Below, in pieces: positions 7,909 to 16,086 of a stretch of 64,000 nucleotides of DNA. The notes under the pieces are model-generated. The model did not search any database and was not told the DNA's origin. It saw only the letters and a program-made list of their open reading frames with translations. Location: assembly GCA_016702645.1 (NCBI GenBank), contig JADJDP010000004.1, forward strand, positions 1 to 64,000, written 5' to 3'. Origin of the DNA: Flavobacteriales bacterium. Lineage in GTDB: Bacteria > Bacteroidota > Bacteroidia > Flavobacteriales_F > PHOS-HE28. Made by a program: the position numbers and the translations under genes. Position 1 is the stretch's first letter, and every line of letters begins with the position of its first letter.

Positions 7909-8020
7909 GTTCGGGTGGTTGGTCCAAAACTGGGACGATCCACGCCTCGTGGGGTTCGGCGATCCCGGTACTTCCTAACCCGCGTCCGTGTGTTCCGCGC
8001 GGAGCGATCATTTATGTCTT

Positions 8021-8051
8021 CGCAGGGTCTTCCGCCTCCTGAGACCCTGCG
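8021..8051. repeat. Hairpin with a perfect 10-bp stem
   Basis: CGCAGGGTCT and AGACCCTGCG pair around an 11-base loop. The right arm continues GAGACCCTGCgTTC, resembling repeat family 2 at 6912-7005. It lies in the 311-base gap between divergent genes (7909-8219), which otherwise holds no feature I can support. Confidence 0.5.
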
Positions 8052-8219
8052 TTCTGAACCTGCTGCCGGTCATCGGTCTTCGGGGTTCCGCGCGTTTGCG
8101 GTCGTGCCTGTCAGGGTCCACTACGTGAGCCCCTGCCGAGGTATAAGACTACGATCAGCTCGGGTTGTGCGCGCCGTTCAGGTGTGATCGGTTTTTCGCT
8201 TAGCTTCATCTACGGAACG

Positions 8220-8897
8220 ATGATGACAGCACGCTTGCTCCTGGCCCCGCTCCTGGCCCTTGCCACCTGTTGCCACGGGCAGTGTACCACCACCATCCCC
8301 GCCGATGCCGTGATCGTGGACGATGCAAGCCCGCAGTTCGTGTCCGGCAGCAACCTCAACTACTGGGTATGCCAGGATGCCTCGGAGACCATCCTTACCG
8401 GGAACAACAACCACATTTGGATCGAGGCGGGCGCTTATGTGAGCGCCGGTGGCGACTACAACACCATCTATTACCGGGGTCTCGTCGCCTTCGGTCTCAT
8501 GGGTGATTTCAACACGTGCTACGCGGAGAACGATGGTCCGGTGCAGAACCTGGGCCAGAGCAACGCGGTGATCATCTGTGGTGCGGGGCAATTGGCATAC
8601 ACCTACGACAGCGCACCTGCGAACGGCTGCGGTGTGGTGGGTGTAGCGGAAGAGGCGGAAGCTTGGATCGGCATGTATCCCAACCCCACCAGCGGCGAAT
8701 TGACGATCGTGACGCCTTCGGCGGACGCACACCAGTTGCGTATCACGGATCTGCATGGCCGGGAGTTCATGTTGCGCTCGCTGGACCGTTCCCCGCGGTC
8801 GGTGGTTGATGTGAGTGCCCTGGCCAGCGGCCTCTACATGGCGTGGGTGCTCACTGCGAACGGCGATGTTCTTCGTCGGCCCTTCGTGAAGGACTGA
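8220..8897 (+). CDS. Small secreted protein with T9SS type A sorting domain
   Basis: This encodes a 225-aa protein. The ATG at 8220 (or the adjacent one at 8223) is followed by a signal peptide (ARLLLAPLLALATCCHG). The mature domain is short and reads like a right-handed parallel beta-helix (ETILTGNNNHIWIEAGAYV, GDYNTIYYRG), in which short strands repeat every 20-25 residues. The C-terminus carries the T9SS type A signature (MYPNPTSGELTIV, ITDLHGREF, ALASGLYMAWV). It is probably a surface-attached or released protein of unknown ligand. Confidence 0.82.
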   Translation: MMTARLLLAPLLALATCCHGQCTTTIPADAVIVDDASPQFVSGSNLNYWVCQDASETILTGNNNHIWIEAGAYVSAGGDYNTIYYRGLVAFGLMGDFNTCYAENDGPVQNLGQSNAVIICGAGQLAYTYDSAPANGCGVVGVAEEAEAWIGMYPNPTSGELTIVTPSADAHQLRITDLHGREFMLRSLDRSPRSVVDVSALASGLYMAWVLTANGDVLRRPFVKD

Positions 8898-8915
8898 GGC
8901 GCGTGGGGGCGCGAC

Positions 8916-8992
8916 GCCGTGTTGCTCATTACCCACAACGTGATCGTCACACCGGCCGATGGGTTGGCCAGTGCGGAGGGGAGCGGGTGTCG
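8916..8992. repeat. Intergenic hairpin repeat family 1, copy near 8.95 kb
   Basis: The segment holds TGCTCATTACCCACAACG followed by GATCGTCACACCGGCCGA and, 30 bases later, GGGTGTCGCATGA. This is the second-hairpin arm in forward orientation joined to an inverted first hairpin, as in 14540-14625. The 429-base gap 8898-9326 contains this copy and the next one and no gene. Confidence 0.6.
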
Positions 8993-9243
8993 CATGAACA
9001 AGCGGGGCCAAGCTGTCAAACCTTTCTTTCCACCTTTTGCGGGCAAAAGGTCGCGTACCCGGGGTGCCCAAGGCCCGGGCATCAGGCGCCGGGCGCGACC
9101 GGGCCGCGCTGTTAGCCCGCCCCGGCGAAGGCGTTGACACCCACCGCACTCCTGCGCCTAAGTTGGTTGCAGATGACGGTGCGGCGGGAGAGCGTCTTGC
9201 CTCGACCTACCTTAAGGTCTGCTGCCCGCACACGGAACATAAA

Positions 9244-9330
9244 GCGCGCGGCTTCCGGTGTGACGATGCGGGTGGGTGCTGCGCACCAGATGCTCATTGC
9301 CCACAACGCGATCGGCACGCGCTCCCTTAC
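9244..9330. repeat. Intergenic hairpin repeat family 1, copy near 9.28 kb
   Basis: GCGCGGCTTCCGGTGTGACG is followed by GGGTGGGTGCTGCGCACCAG, then ATGCTCATTGCCCACAACG. It matches 14658-14725 and 15147-15212 in the same orientation, and its first 28 bases match 14396-14425 inverted. It lies just downstream of the metalloprotease stop. Confidence 0.65.
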
Positions 9331-12300
9331 GGTAGCTGCTGATCCCGTGTGTTCGTGGGCACGCTACCACCCACGTTCTGCAAAATGGGGTCGCGGTCGT
9401 TGCCAGCGCCAACATAGCGCACCGTGCCGTCCAGGTTCAGGTCCTCCACATGGTAGCCCGTGGCAGTGGCCGTGGGTGTTACGCCGCCGATCCGCAAGAG
9501 GATGGGATCGCGGTCGTTGCCAGCGCCCACGTACTTCAACTGGCCGTTGAAGCTGATGTCACCCACCCACAGCACTTGCTTGGGGAAGGTGCCGGGTACG
9601 TTCTTGGTCGGTTCCGTGCCGTACAGTGCGGTAGTGCTCAAGTCCACGCTCACGGGGCTGGCACCAAGGGTGATGGGGCTGGCCGTCATAACACCCAGGT
9701 GGTTGCGGTGGCGCACGGCGAGGTGGTAGTTGCCCGTGCCCAGCGCGAAGCCCACGGCGCTCGCACCATCGGTACCCACCACATCGCCATCGCACTGGAG
9801 CAGTGCGCTGCGCGTGGCCACCACGTTGGCGGGGTTGCCCGCATCGCGCAGTTCCAGCACCACCCAATCCACAATGGCGTTGGGTCCCGTGGTGGCGAGC
9901 ACGCTCGCGTTGGTGCTCTCCCCGCCGCCGTTCACATGCACGTAACCGAGCGCGGAGAACGGTTCGGTGAGGGCGAAGGAGGGCAGCGTGCGCAACTGGT
10001 CGCGATGCAGGCCCGTGCTGGCATCGTAGGCACCTTCCAGGAACACCCGCGCGCGCACCTGCGGCTGTGCGGTGCCGGTGATCTGGATATCGTCGATGGC
10101 CATGTCGCTGCTGGATCCCGCACCCGTAACGCCGCGGAAGCGGATGCGCAGGATGCCATCGATATAGCCGTTGAGCGAGAGCGTGCCTTGCAGCCACACG
10201 GTGCCCTGCTGGCCGGTGCGCGACCAGGCGCTCTGCGTCCACGTGCTGCCGTTCCACAGGTCCACGTGCAAGGTGCCCATCTGCGTGCCCTGCATGTGGT
10301 ACCAGAAGGAGAGCTGCGCGCCGCTGTATCCGCTCAAGTCGATGCAAGGGCCGTATAGTTCGGCGGTGCGCGTGGGGTTGTTGGGGCTGTTCGCCTCCGT
10401 GTAGAGGTAATGACCGGTGCCGGTGGTGTGGTCGCTGGCCGGACCGGTGCCCGAGGTGGGTGTTGCGGCATTGGTACGTGTCCAATCGAATTGGTCGCTC
10501 ACGCCCTGCACCCAGCTCCCGAAGCCGGTGGTGAAGTTCTCCGAGAGCGGCAGTGCCACGCACGGCTGGCCCACGCAGAACGGGGCGGAGGCCGTATTGG
10601 TGAAGTTGGACACGGAGGCATAGGCCGCACCGCTCGCATCCACCACGCCGATGATCCCGATGCCGTAGGCACAGCAGAGCCCATCGTTGGCGCTATCGTT
10701 CACCGTGAGGGTGTAACAACCCGTTGGCAGGCACAGGTTCACGTCCGGCTGCGGGTATTGTCCGTCGGTGGCTGCCTGCGTGTACGGCCCGCCGCTGGCC
10801 ACCACGGTATTGTTGCTATTGGTGATCTGCCAGGTGGTCTCGTTGCCGTAACGATCCAGGATGATCCGCACCGTTACCGGTTGGCACGCGGCCGTGGTGA
10901 AGGAACGCACCGCGGACCATGGACCGGTGCTGCAGGTGTTCACCGAGCGCACGCGCCAGTAATAGGTGGTGAGCGGCGCCGTGGCCAATGTGGGTCCGTA
11001 GCTGGTGCCGGTGATGCCCGTGGCGGATTCCACGAGATTGCTCATGCTGGAATTGCTGGCCACTTCAAGGGTGTAGCTCTGCCCGCTGGGGTCGGCGGTC
11101 CAGGTAAGCGCCGTACCACCCGTTACGCCGGTGGAGCCGTCCGCCGGCGTGTTCAGCGCCACTTGCACCGGGGATGCAAGCACCGTGATGGTGAGCGGCA
11201 GGCTCTTGTTGCCACTGGCGCTGCTGCCCGTGAGGTTGAAGTTGTAGGTGCCGGGCGCCACGTTGTTGGTACCACTAATGGTGAGGGTGCTGGATCCAGC
11301 GGGTGTAACCGGGTTGGTGCCGAACGACGCGTTCAGACCAACCGGCAAGCCGGAGGTGCCCAACGTGACAGCGGTGTTGTAGCCAAGGATGCTGCCCACC
11401 TGCGCGGCGTAGATGGCGTTCGCGGGTTGGCACGCAACGGCGGTGGTGCTGGTCGCGCCCAACGTGTAGTCCGGCACGGAGGCCACGGTGATGCTGAAGT
11501 TGGTGTTGCTGATGTCGTAGAAGATGTTGCCGTTGGCGCGCACCATCACGCGTGCGGTGGTGGTGTTGATGTTCGGCGTTGTGATGACCTGGGTACCGTC
11601 GTTCGGTGTTGCGGTGAGCAGGACCGTTGGATAGGTGAGCCCGCCATCGGTGCTCAACAGGATGTCCACGTTGGCGCAGTTCACCGGGGCGATGTTGGTG
11701 CTGGCCACGTCCCAGGTCACGGTCTGCGTGCTCAGTCCAGGCCAGCTCACGGCGGTGTTGGGCGCGGTCACCACGAAGGGGCCCGCCGTGCCGTTCACCG
11801 TTACCACCATGTTGTCCTGCTTGGCGCAACCGCCGCCCACGACATTGTCGCGCACGGTGAGGCGGAAGTTGTACGTGCGCGCCACACTGCTCAGCACCTC
11901 CCAGGTGGGTGTGGTGCCTGCGACCACAGCGGGAAGGTTGGGCATGTAGCGAACCGGAGTGCTCTGCGGCAACAGCGGCACCCAGGCCGGACCGCCCGTG
12001 TTGGTGGGCACCGGGGGCTGCGTGGCAACGGCGTTGTCCATCTGCTCCCAACTGTAGGTGAGCACGTTGCCCGGGTTGGCGTCCGTTCCGCTACCGGTGA
12101 GGATGAAGGGCGTGGACCTCGGGATCACACGATCAGCGCCCGCGCTGGCCGTTGGTTGTTCGTTCGAGAGCGCCGTGGTGGTGGGGCAGCCGCTGCTGGC
12201 GCCCACCGTAATGTTGGCCGCGATCTCCTGCATGCTGTACCCACCGAACATGGCAATGCTGTTGGAGGCCACGTCCGGTGCGCAAATGCCCGCGTAGCCC

Positions 12301-13457
12301 ATGATGGTGATGCCGCTGCCCACCTCCACGGCGGCGCTGCCGGCACGGTTGCAATCGTTGTTCTGGCTGTGGTTGCCACCGTACTGGTGCCCCATTTCAT
12401 GCGCCACATAGTCGATGTCGAAGGCGTCGCCCACCGGCGCACCACGCCCCGTTACGCCACCGGCCTTGAGGTTGTTGTTGCACGGACTGTTGAGGTAGGC
12501 CACGCCACCGCCCCCCGTGCTGAACACGTGGCCGATGTCATAATTCGCCGCGCCGATGACGCTGTTGCACGTGGTGATGTTCTGCCCCAGCATGGTGCCG
12601 CCATCGTTGTTGGTGTAGGGGTCGGTGGCGGGGTTCAGATAGATGAGGTTGTCGTTGTTGGCCACCAGCACCATGGTCAGCGTGGCGTCGCGCTCGAACA
12701 TGCCGTTCACGCGGTTCATGCTGGTGACCATGGCCGCTGCAGCGAAGGTCTTGTTGTTGTTCGTGGTGTTGCTGCCGTGGAAGTTGGCGTACTCCCCCGT
12801 GCAGGCCAGGGCCAGGTCGTAGCGGCGCAACTGGCAATCGCCCACGCGGTCGTCACCCATCGTGGCGATCCACCCGCGCGTGCGCTTTTGCTCAGCGGCC
12901 ACATCGTTCACCGCATCGTAACCACAGGGTTGGGGGTCCTCGGCCAACACCCTGCGGAACTCGCGCTTGAAATAGCTCTGGTACAGCTCGTCATCACCCG
13001 CCACCAGGGGATCGATGAACCAATCATCGCCGCCGGGGGCTAGCACCATGGCGTGCAGGCCATGCGGCGTGAGGTCGAGCTTGAGCAACGCACCGTCCTC
13101 CAGGCCGATGCCCGTGTACGTGCGGATCATCGGGAAGCGTGCCTGTAGCTCGGGGTGCATCACCGGCACCTCCAGAAGGCGGAACGCGGTGGAACCTCCG
13201 GCGGGCGCGGGAAGCTCGAGCAAGTAGGTGGAAGCGTCCACCTCGGCGAGCGTACCAACAGGAAGGGTGGCCAAAAGCTCACGCATGCCGGGCACATCGA
13301 GCGCGAGGATGCGCGCTGTCTCCGGGTTTATGCGGCGCTCGCCGCGAAGGGCGATGCGCGCATTGGTACGATCGTTCCAGAGCTGGCCGCTTTGACAAAC
13401 ACCGAGGGTGGGGAAAAGCGTGGCGATGCTCAGGAGCAGGACGAACGGCTTGGTCAT
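9327..13457 (-). CDS. Secreted reprolysin-like zinc metalloprotease with FN3 and MAM-like domains
   Basis: This encodes a 1376-aa multidomain protein. The ATG at 13457 precedes a signal peptide (PFVLLLSIATLFPTLGVCQ). A propeptide-like region follows, then a metzincin catalytic domain with HEMGHQYGGNH near residue 350 (zinc ligands His, His, His; catalytic Glu) and a downstream Met-turn candidate (ITIMGYAGIC). Ig-like segments lead to a fibronectin type III domain (about 760-850, LTWTADPSGQSYTLEV) and a MAM-like domain (about 970-1130, ENFTTGFGSW, LSFWYHMQG). The tail (about 1290-1376) has two KYVGAGNDRDPIL-type units separated by DLNLDG, like dockerin-type calcium-binding repeats, instead of a classical type A sorting domain. 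It is probably an extracellular protease. It is a single gene followed by repeats. Confidence 0.88.
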   Translation of the reverse strand: MTKPFVLLLSIATLFPTLGVCQSGQLWNDRTNARIALRGERRINPETARILALDVPGMRELLATLPVGTLAEVDASTYLLELPAPAGGSTAFRLLEVPVMHPELQARFPMIRTYTGIGLEDGALLKLDLTPHGLHAMVLAPGGDDWFIDPLVAGDDELYQSYFKREFRRVLAEDPQPCGYDAVNDVAAEQKRTRGWIATMGDDRVGDCQLRRYDLALACTGEYANFHGSNTTNNNKTFAAAAMVTSMNRVNGMFERDATLTMVLVANNDNLIYLNPATDPYTNNDGGTMLGQNITTCNSVIGAANYDIGHVFSTGGGGVAYLNSPCNNNLKAGGVTGRGAPVGDAFDIDYVAHEMGHQYGGNHSQNNDCNRAGSAAVEVGSGITIMGYAGICAPDVASNSIAMFGGYSMQEIAANITVGASSGCPTTTALSNEQPTASAGADRVIPRSTPFILTGSGTDANPGNVLTYSWEQMDNAVATQPPVPTNTGGPAWVPLLPQSTPVRYMPNLPAVVAGTTPTWEVLSSVARTYNFRLTVRDNVVGGGCAKQDNMVVTVNGTAGPFVVTAPNTAVSWPGLSTQTVTWDVASTNIAPVNCANVDILLSTDGGLTYPTVLLTATPNDGTQVITTPNINTTTARVMVRANGNIFYDISNTNFSITVASVPDYTLGATSTTAVACQPANAIYAAQVGSILGYNTAVTLGTSGLPVGLNASFGTNPVTPAGSSTLTISGTNNVAPGTYNFNLTGSSASGNKSLPLTITVLASPVQVALNTPADGSTGVTGGTALTWTADPSGQSYTLEVASNSSMSNLVESATGITGTSYGPTLATAPLTTYYWRVRSVNTCSTGPWSAVRSFTTAACQPVTVRIILDRYGNETTWQITNSNNTVVASGGPYTQAATDGQYPQPDVNLCLPTGCYTLTVNDSANDGLCCAYGIGIIGVVDASGAAYASVSNFTNTASAPFCVGQPCVALPLSENFTTGFGSWVQGVSDQFDWTRTNAATPTSGTGPASDHTTGTGHYLYTEANSPNNPTRTAELYGPCIDLSGYSGAQLSFWYHMQGTQMGTLHVDLWNGSTWTQSAWSRTGQQGTVWLQGTLSLNGYIDGILRIRFRGVTGAGSSSDMAIDDIQITGTAQPQVRARVFLEGAYDASTGLHRDQLRTLPSFALTEPFSALGYVHVNGGGESTNASVLATTGPNAIVDWVVLELRDAGNPANVVATRSALLQCDGDVVGTDGASAVGFALGTGNYHLAVRHRNHLGVMTASPITLGASPVSVDLSTTALYGTEPTKNVPGTFPKQVLWVGDISFNGQLKYVGAGNDRDPILLRIGGVTPTATATGYHVEDLNLDGTVRYVGAGNDRDPILQNVGGSVPTNTRDQQLP

Positions 13458-13829
13458 TGGGGCTGGTTTTCGATCGGGTGCTGCCTTGCATAACAACACG
13501 CGGGGCGCAAGGTTCTGAATTGTACCGATGCCATACCATGACAGATCGACGAGTGCCCCGCCTGTTCGCGTTCAATACCGGGATCCTGAGCGCCACCGAA
13601 GCGCTGTCGCGAACCGGCCCCCGCAGTGGCGTGCGGTACGCTCGCCTACGCGTTGTATCCGTGGTATGGCTCTGCTGCGGTGCAGCATACACCGGCCTTG
13701 CAGCAGATGGCATCCATGCAGCATCCCATGCACGGCGTTCCCACGGCACGCGATCGCGGAAGCTCGCTACCGGTGCGAGCAACGTGCGTATGCGCTACGC
13801 GCCCGGATGTTCGGTACGATGCCTCGGGG
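13458..13829. other. 372-base gap without a gene
   Basis: This lies between the start of the metalloprotease and the stop of the next minus-strand gene. The frames that cross it are continuations of antisense frames. No hairpin, promoter box or repeat stands out. Confidence 0.5.
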
Positions 13830-14267
13830 CTACTTCACCTCGATCTCCGTGATGTTGAGGCTGAACTGGCAATCGATGCAGCCCCGTTCCTTCTTCTCCT
13901 CCTTGGTGGCGCCGCAGCGCGTCATGGTGTTCGTGAGCAGCTCGACGGTTTCACCGGGCTTGATCTTCTCCTCGTACTTCGCATCCGGCACGGTGTACAT
14001 CTTCAGTTTCACCGCATGGTCCGTGCTGCGGTTGGTGACGCGGTAGACGTACTGGCAGCCCATGGGGATGGGCTTCTTCAGGCTCACGGAGATCTCCACG
14101 GGGATGGGGGCGATCTTCGCCGCTTCCATGTCCGGGGTGATCAGCTCGGCCTTCACCACCTCGCCGAATTCCTTGGGATCGGTCGCGTTCATCGGCGGGT
14201 TGAACGACTGGGCCGCTGCGGTGGTGGACAGTGCGCAGAGCAGGAGGAGGTGTACAATGCGTTTCAT
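13830..14267 (-). CDS. Small secreted protein of unknown function
   Basis: This encodes a 145-aa protein with a signal peptide (MKRIVHLLLLCALSTTAAAQ). The mature domain (about 125 residues) reads as a beta-sandwich with EISVSLKKPIPMGCQYVYRV, KLKMYTVPDAKYEEKIKPGE and four Cys in two pairs (GCQ and RCG, ERGCIDC), possibly forming disulfides. I do not recognise the family. Export to the periplasm is inferred. Its upstream region is filled by the hairpin repeats described below. Confidence 0.75.
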   Translation of the reverse strand: MKRIVHLLLLCALSTTAAAQSFNPPMNATDPKEFGEVVKAELITPDMEAAKIAPIPVEISVSLKKPIPMGCQYVYRVTNRSTDHAVKLKMYTVPDAKYEEKIKPGETVELLTNTMTRCGATKEEKKERGCIDCQFSLNITEIEVK

Positions 14268-14395
14268 GGGCTTCGTTGGATGGTGTGGTAGGATGGCGGG
14301 GTGTTGGCACCGTTCCCGTGGGAGGGTTTCGCGATACGATCGCCCCTTTGGGTTGTGCGTTGCAATAATAGAAAGAGCGGTTTGGTCCTGTCCAG

Positions 14396-14425
14396 TTCGT
14401 GATCGTCACACCGGAAGCCGCGCGG
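14396..14425. repeat. Intergenic hairpin repeat family 1, partial copy
   Basis: GTGATCGTCACACCGGAAGC continues into CGCGCGGG. This is the inverse of the left end of the copy at 9244-9330. Confidence 0.5.
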
Positions 14426-14470
14426 GTGAGCTGGTGTGTGGTGCGGCTGTCTTGTCTCATGAACGCGGGC

Positions 14471-14625
14471 AAGCTCATGAGACACCGGATACGCTCCTTG
14501 GGTCGCGTTCCGGTGTGACGTGCGTGGGGGCGCTGCGCGCCGTGATGTTCACTACCCACATCGTGATCGTCACACCGGCCGACGGGAGAGCTGGCGCGGT
14601 GGGGAGCCGGTGTCTCACCAATGAG
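14471..14625. repeat. Intergenic hairpin repeat family 1, composite copy
   Basis: A forward unit has ACACCGGA (14482) paired with TCCGGTGT (ending 14516), followed by a TACCCACA arm near 14555. An inverted unit (GATCGTCACACCGGCCGACG to GAGCCGGTGTCTCAC) ends near 14618. Two units therefore face each other, as REP doublets do. Confidence 0.65.
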
Positions 14626-14637
14626 AACCAAGCTCAT

Positions 14638-14725
14638 GAGACACCGGATACGCTCCTTGGGTCGCGTTCCGGTGTGACGATCGGGGTGGGTGCTGCGCAC
14701 CATGATGCTCATTACCCACAAAGCG
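14638..14725 (+). repeat. Intergenic hairpin repeat family 1, left flank of the GIY-YIG gene
   Basis: This 88-base unit has the first hairpin ACACCGGA/TCCGGTGT at 14641-14675, then GGGGTGGGTGCTGCGCACCA and ATTACCCACAA, whose TGGGT and ACCCA arms can form a second hairpin. It is a direct repeat of 15126-15212, differing by about four substitutions and one indel. Confidence 0.75.
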
Positions 14726-14766
14726 AACCGGCATCGTTATGAGGCGTTCCTTCGCGTTCAGCACCA

Positions 14767-15111
14767 ATGCCCACCGTCTACACCGTTTACGTCATCGAAC
14801 TCTCCCGCAAGGTCTTCACCCAGGACCGCAAGTTCCGCGATGCGAACCCGCAGTACAACGGTGTGCTCGAGTGTTTGTATGTAGGCCAGACGAGCAAGAC
14901 GCCGCAGGAGCGCTTGCTACAACACAAGACCGGTTACCGCAACGCGAAGGGGCACAAGCTCTCATCGAACATCGTGGAGAAGTACGGGCGGTACCTGCGG
15001 CCGAGCCTGTACCAGCACATCGGTCCGCTCAGTCGTGCGGAGGCCTTGAAAGTGGAGCTGGGCCTGGCCTTGGAACTGCGCCGCAAGGGTTATGCGGTGT
15101 GGACGAATTGA
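14767..15111 (+). CDS. GIY-YIG nuclease family protein
   Basis: This encodes a 114-aa protein consisting of one GIY-YIG-like domain. The first half of the motif is VYVIEL (residues 6-11) and the second is CLYVGQT (near 36), followed by QERLLQH, where the Arg and His fit the catalytic region. The linker between the halves is unusually long (about 25 residues, FTQDRKFRDANPQYNG). A helical C-terminus (LSRAEALKVELGLALELRRKGY) follows. GIY-YIG enzymes cleave DNA in repair, restriction and homing. This small stand-alone type is uncharacterised as far as I know, and some homologues carry a misleading isomerase name. The gene is bracketed 41 bases upstream and 14 bases downstream by two direct copies of the hairpin repeat. 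Confidence 0.75.
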   Translation: MPTVYTVYVIELSRKVFTQDRKFRDANPQYNGVLECLYVGQTSKTPQERLLQHKTGYRNAKGHKLSSNIVEKYGRYLRPSLYQHIGPLSRAEALKVELGLALELRRKGYAVWTN

Positions 15112-15125
15112 GCCGGGCATTTGTG

Positions 15126-15212
15126 GAGACACCGGATACGCTCCTTGCGTCGCGTTCCGGTGTGACGATCGGGGTGGGTGCTGCGCACCAGATGATCATT
15201 ACCCACAACGCG
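15126..15212 (+). repeat. Intergenic hairpin repeat family 1, right flank of the GIY-YIG gene
   Basis: This 87-base unit is a direct repeat of 14638-14725, with the first hairpin at 15129-15163. It begins 14 bases after the GIY-YIG stop codon. Confidence 0.75.
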
Positions 15213-15245
15213 CTGCGCGTGGTGGTGTGTGTGTTACGGCATGGT

Positions 15246-15929
15246 TCAGATCGCGCTCATGCCTCCATCAACACCCATCACCTGCCCCGTGATCCAGCGT
15301 GCATCATTTCCCAACAGGAACACGGCCATTGCAGCCACTTCGCTCGCCTCACCCACGCGCTTCAACGGATGACGATCAGCACCAGCGGCCTCACGCTCCG
15401 GTGTGTTCAACAACTTCTCCGCGAGCGGTGTGCGCGTGAGGCTCGGTGCGATGCAGTTCACGCGCACTGCCGGTGCCAGCTCGGCAGCGAGCGAACGTGT
15501 GAGCCCCTCCACGGCCCCTTTCGCGGCAGCCACGCCCGCATGGTAGGCCATGCCCCGGCCAACGGCCACCGAACTGAAGAGCACGATGCCACTGCCGGGT
15601 GTTTTCCTCAACCGGTCCGCGCAAGCCTGTACTGCGTTGAAGGCCCCCACCACATTGAGCTCGAACGCCGCACGCAGGTCTTCCGCCTTCGTGGAGCGCA
15701 GTGGTTTCAGGTTGATGCTGCCGGGACAGTACACGAGTCCGCCGAGTTCCGCCGGTAATTGCTCATCGGGGAACGCATCCGTGGTCGCATCATAGAGGAT
15801 GTGCGCCACCGGAAAGTCGGTGGGACGTCTGCCCGCCGTGATGAACGCGATGCCCTGCGCATGAAGTCGATCGGCAATGGCACGGCCGATGCCGCTGGAG
15901 GCACCGACCAGTAGGATGGGAGCGTTCAC
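15246..15929 (-). CDS. SDR-family protein lacking the canonical catalytic Tyr
   Basis: This encodes a 227-aa Rossmann-fold protein of the short-chain dehydrogenase/reductase family. The cofactor loop GASSGIG is at residues 9-15, with GRRP after the second strand suggesting NADP preference. The active-site Ser lies in LFSSVAVGRG. The usual YxxxK position reads VAAAK, so the Lys is present but the Tyr is a Val; a nearby Tyr (MAYH) is out of register. The C-terminal DGGMSA is normal. The family reduces or oxidises carbonyl and hydroxyl groups, but activity here is uncertain. It is a single gene downstream of the GIY-YIG repeat block. Confidence 0.8.
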   Translation of the reverse strand: MNAPILLVGASSGIGRAIADRLHAQGIAFITAGRRPTDFPVAHILYDATTDAFPDEQLPAELGGLVYCPGSINLKPLRSTKAEDLRAAFELNVVGAFNAVQACADRLRKTPGSGIVLFSSVAVGRGMAYHAGVAAAKGAVEGLTRSLAAELAPAVRVNCIAPSLTRTPLAEKLLNTPEREAAGADRHPLKRVGEASEVAAMAVFLLGNDARWITGQVMGVDGGMSAI

Positions 15930-16086
15930 GGGCGATGAACATCCGCTGCGAGGGTCTTGTTCGTCGCGCTGCTTCGTGCGCGCACCGGGCCGTGGGAAGC
16001 GTGGCCTGCGGGATCAGGTGCTGTTTGCGCGCACCTTCCCTGTAACCTTTCTCTACCTTCTCCGACTATCCGCTTGAACCACCACC

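Noticed and set aside
10410..13043. 877-codon open frame on the plus strand
   Set aside because: It is entirely antisense to the metalloprotease, with His/Gly/Val-rich composition typical of a shadow frame in GC-rich DNA.
14767..15111. Ribose-5-phosphate isomerase
   Set aside because: Some homologues carry that name, but the VYVI and LYVGQT motifs with Arg and His fit a GIY-YIG nuclease.
14396..15212. CRISPR array
   Set aside because: The repeats are 87-88 bases, irregularly spaced, partly inverted and interrupted by a gene; there are no short regular spacers.
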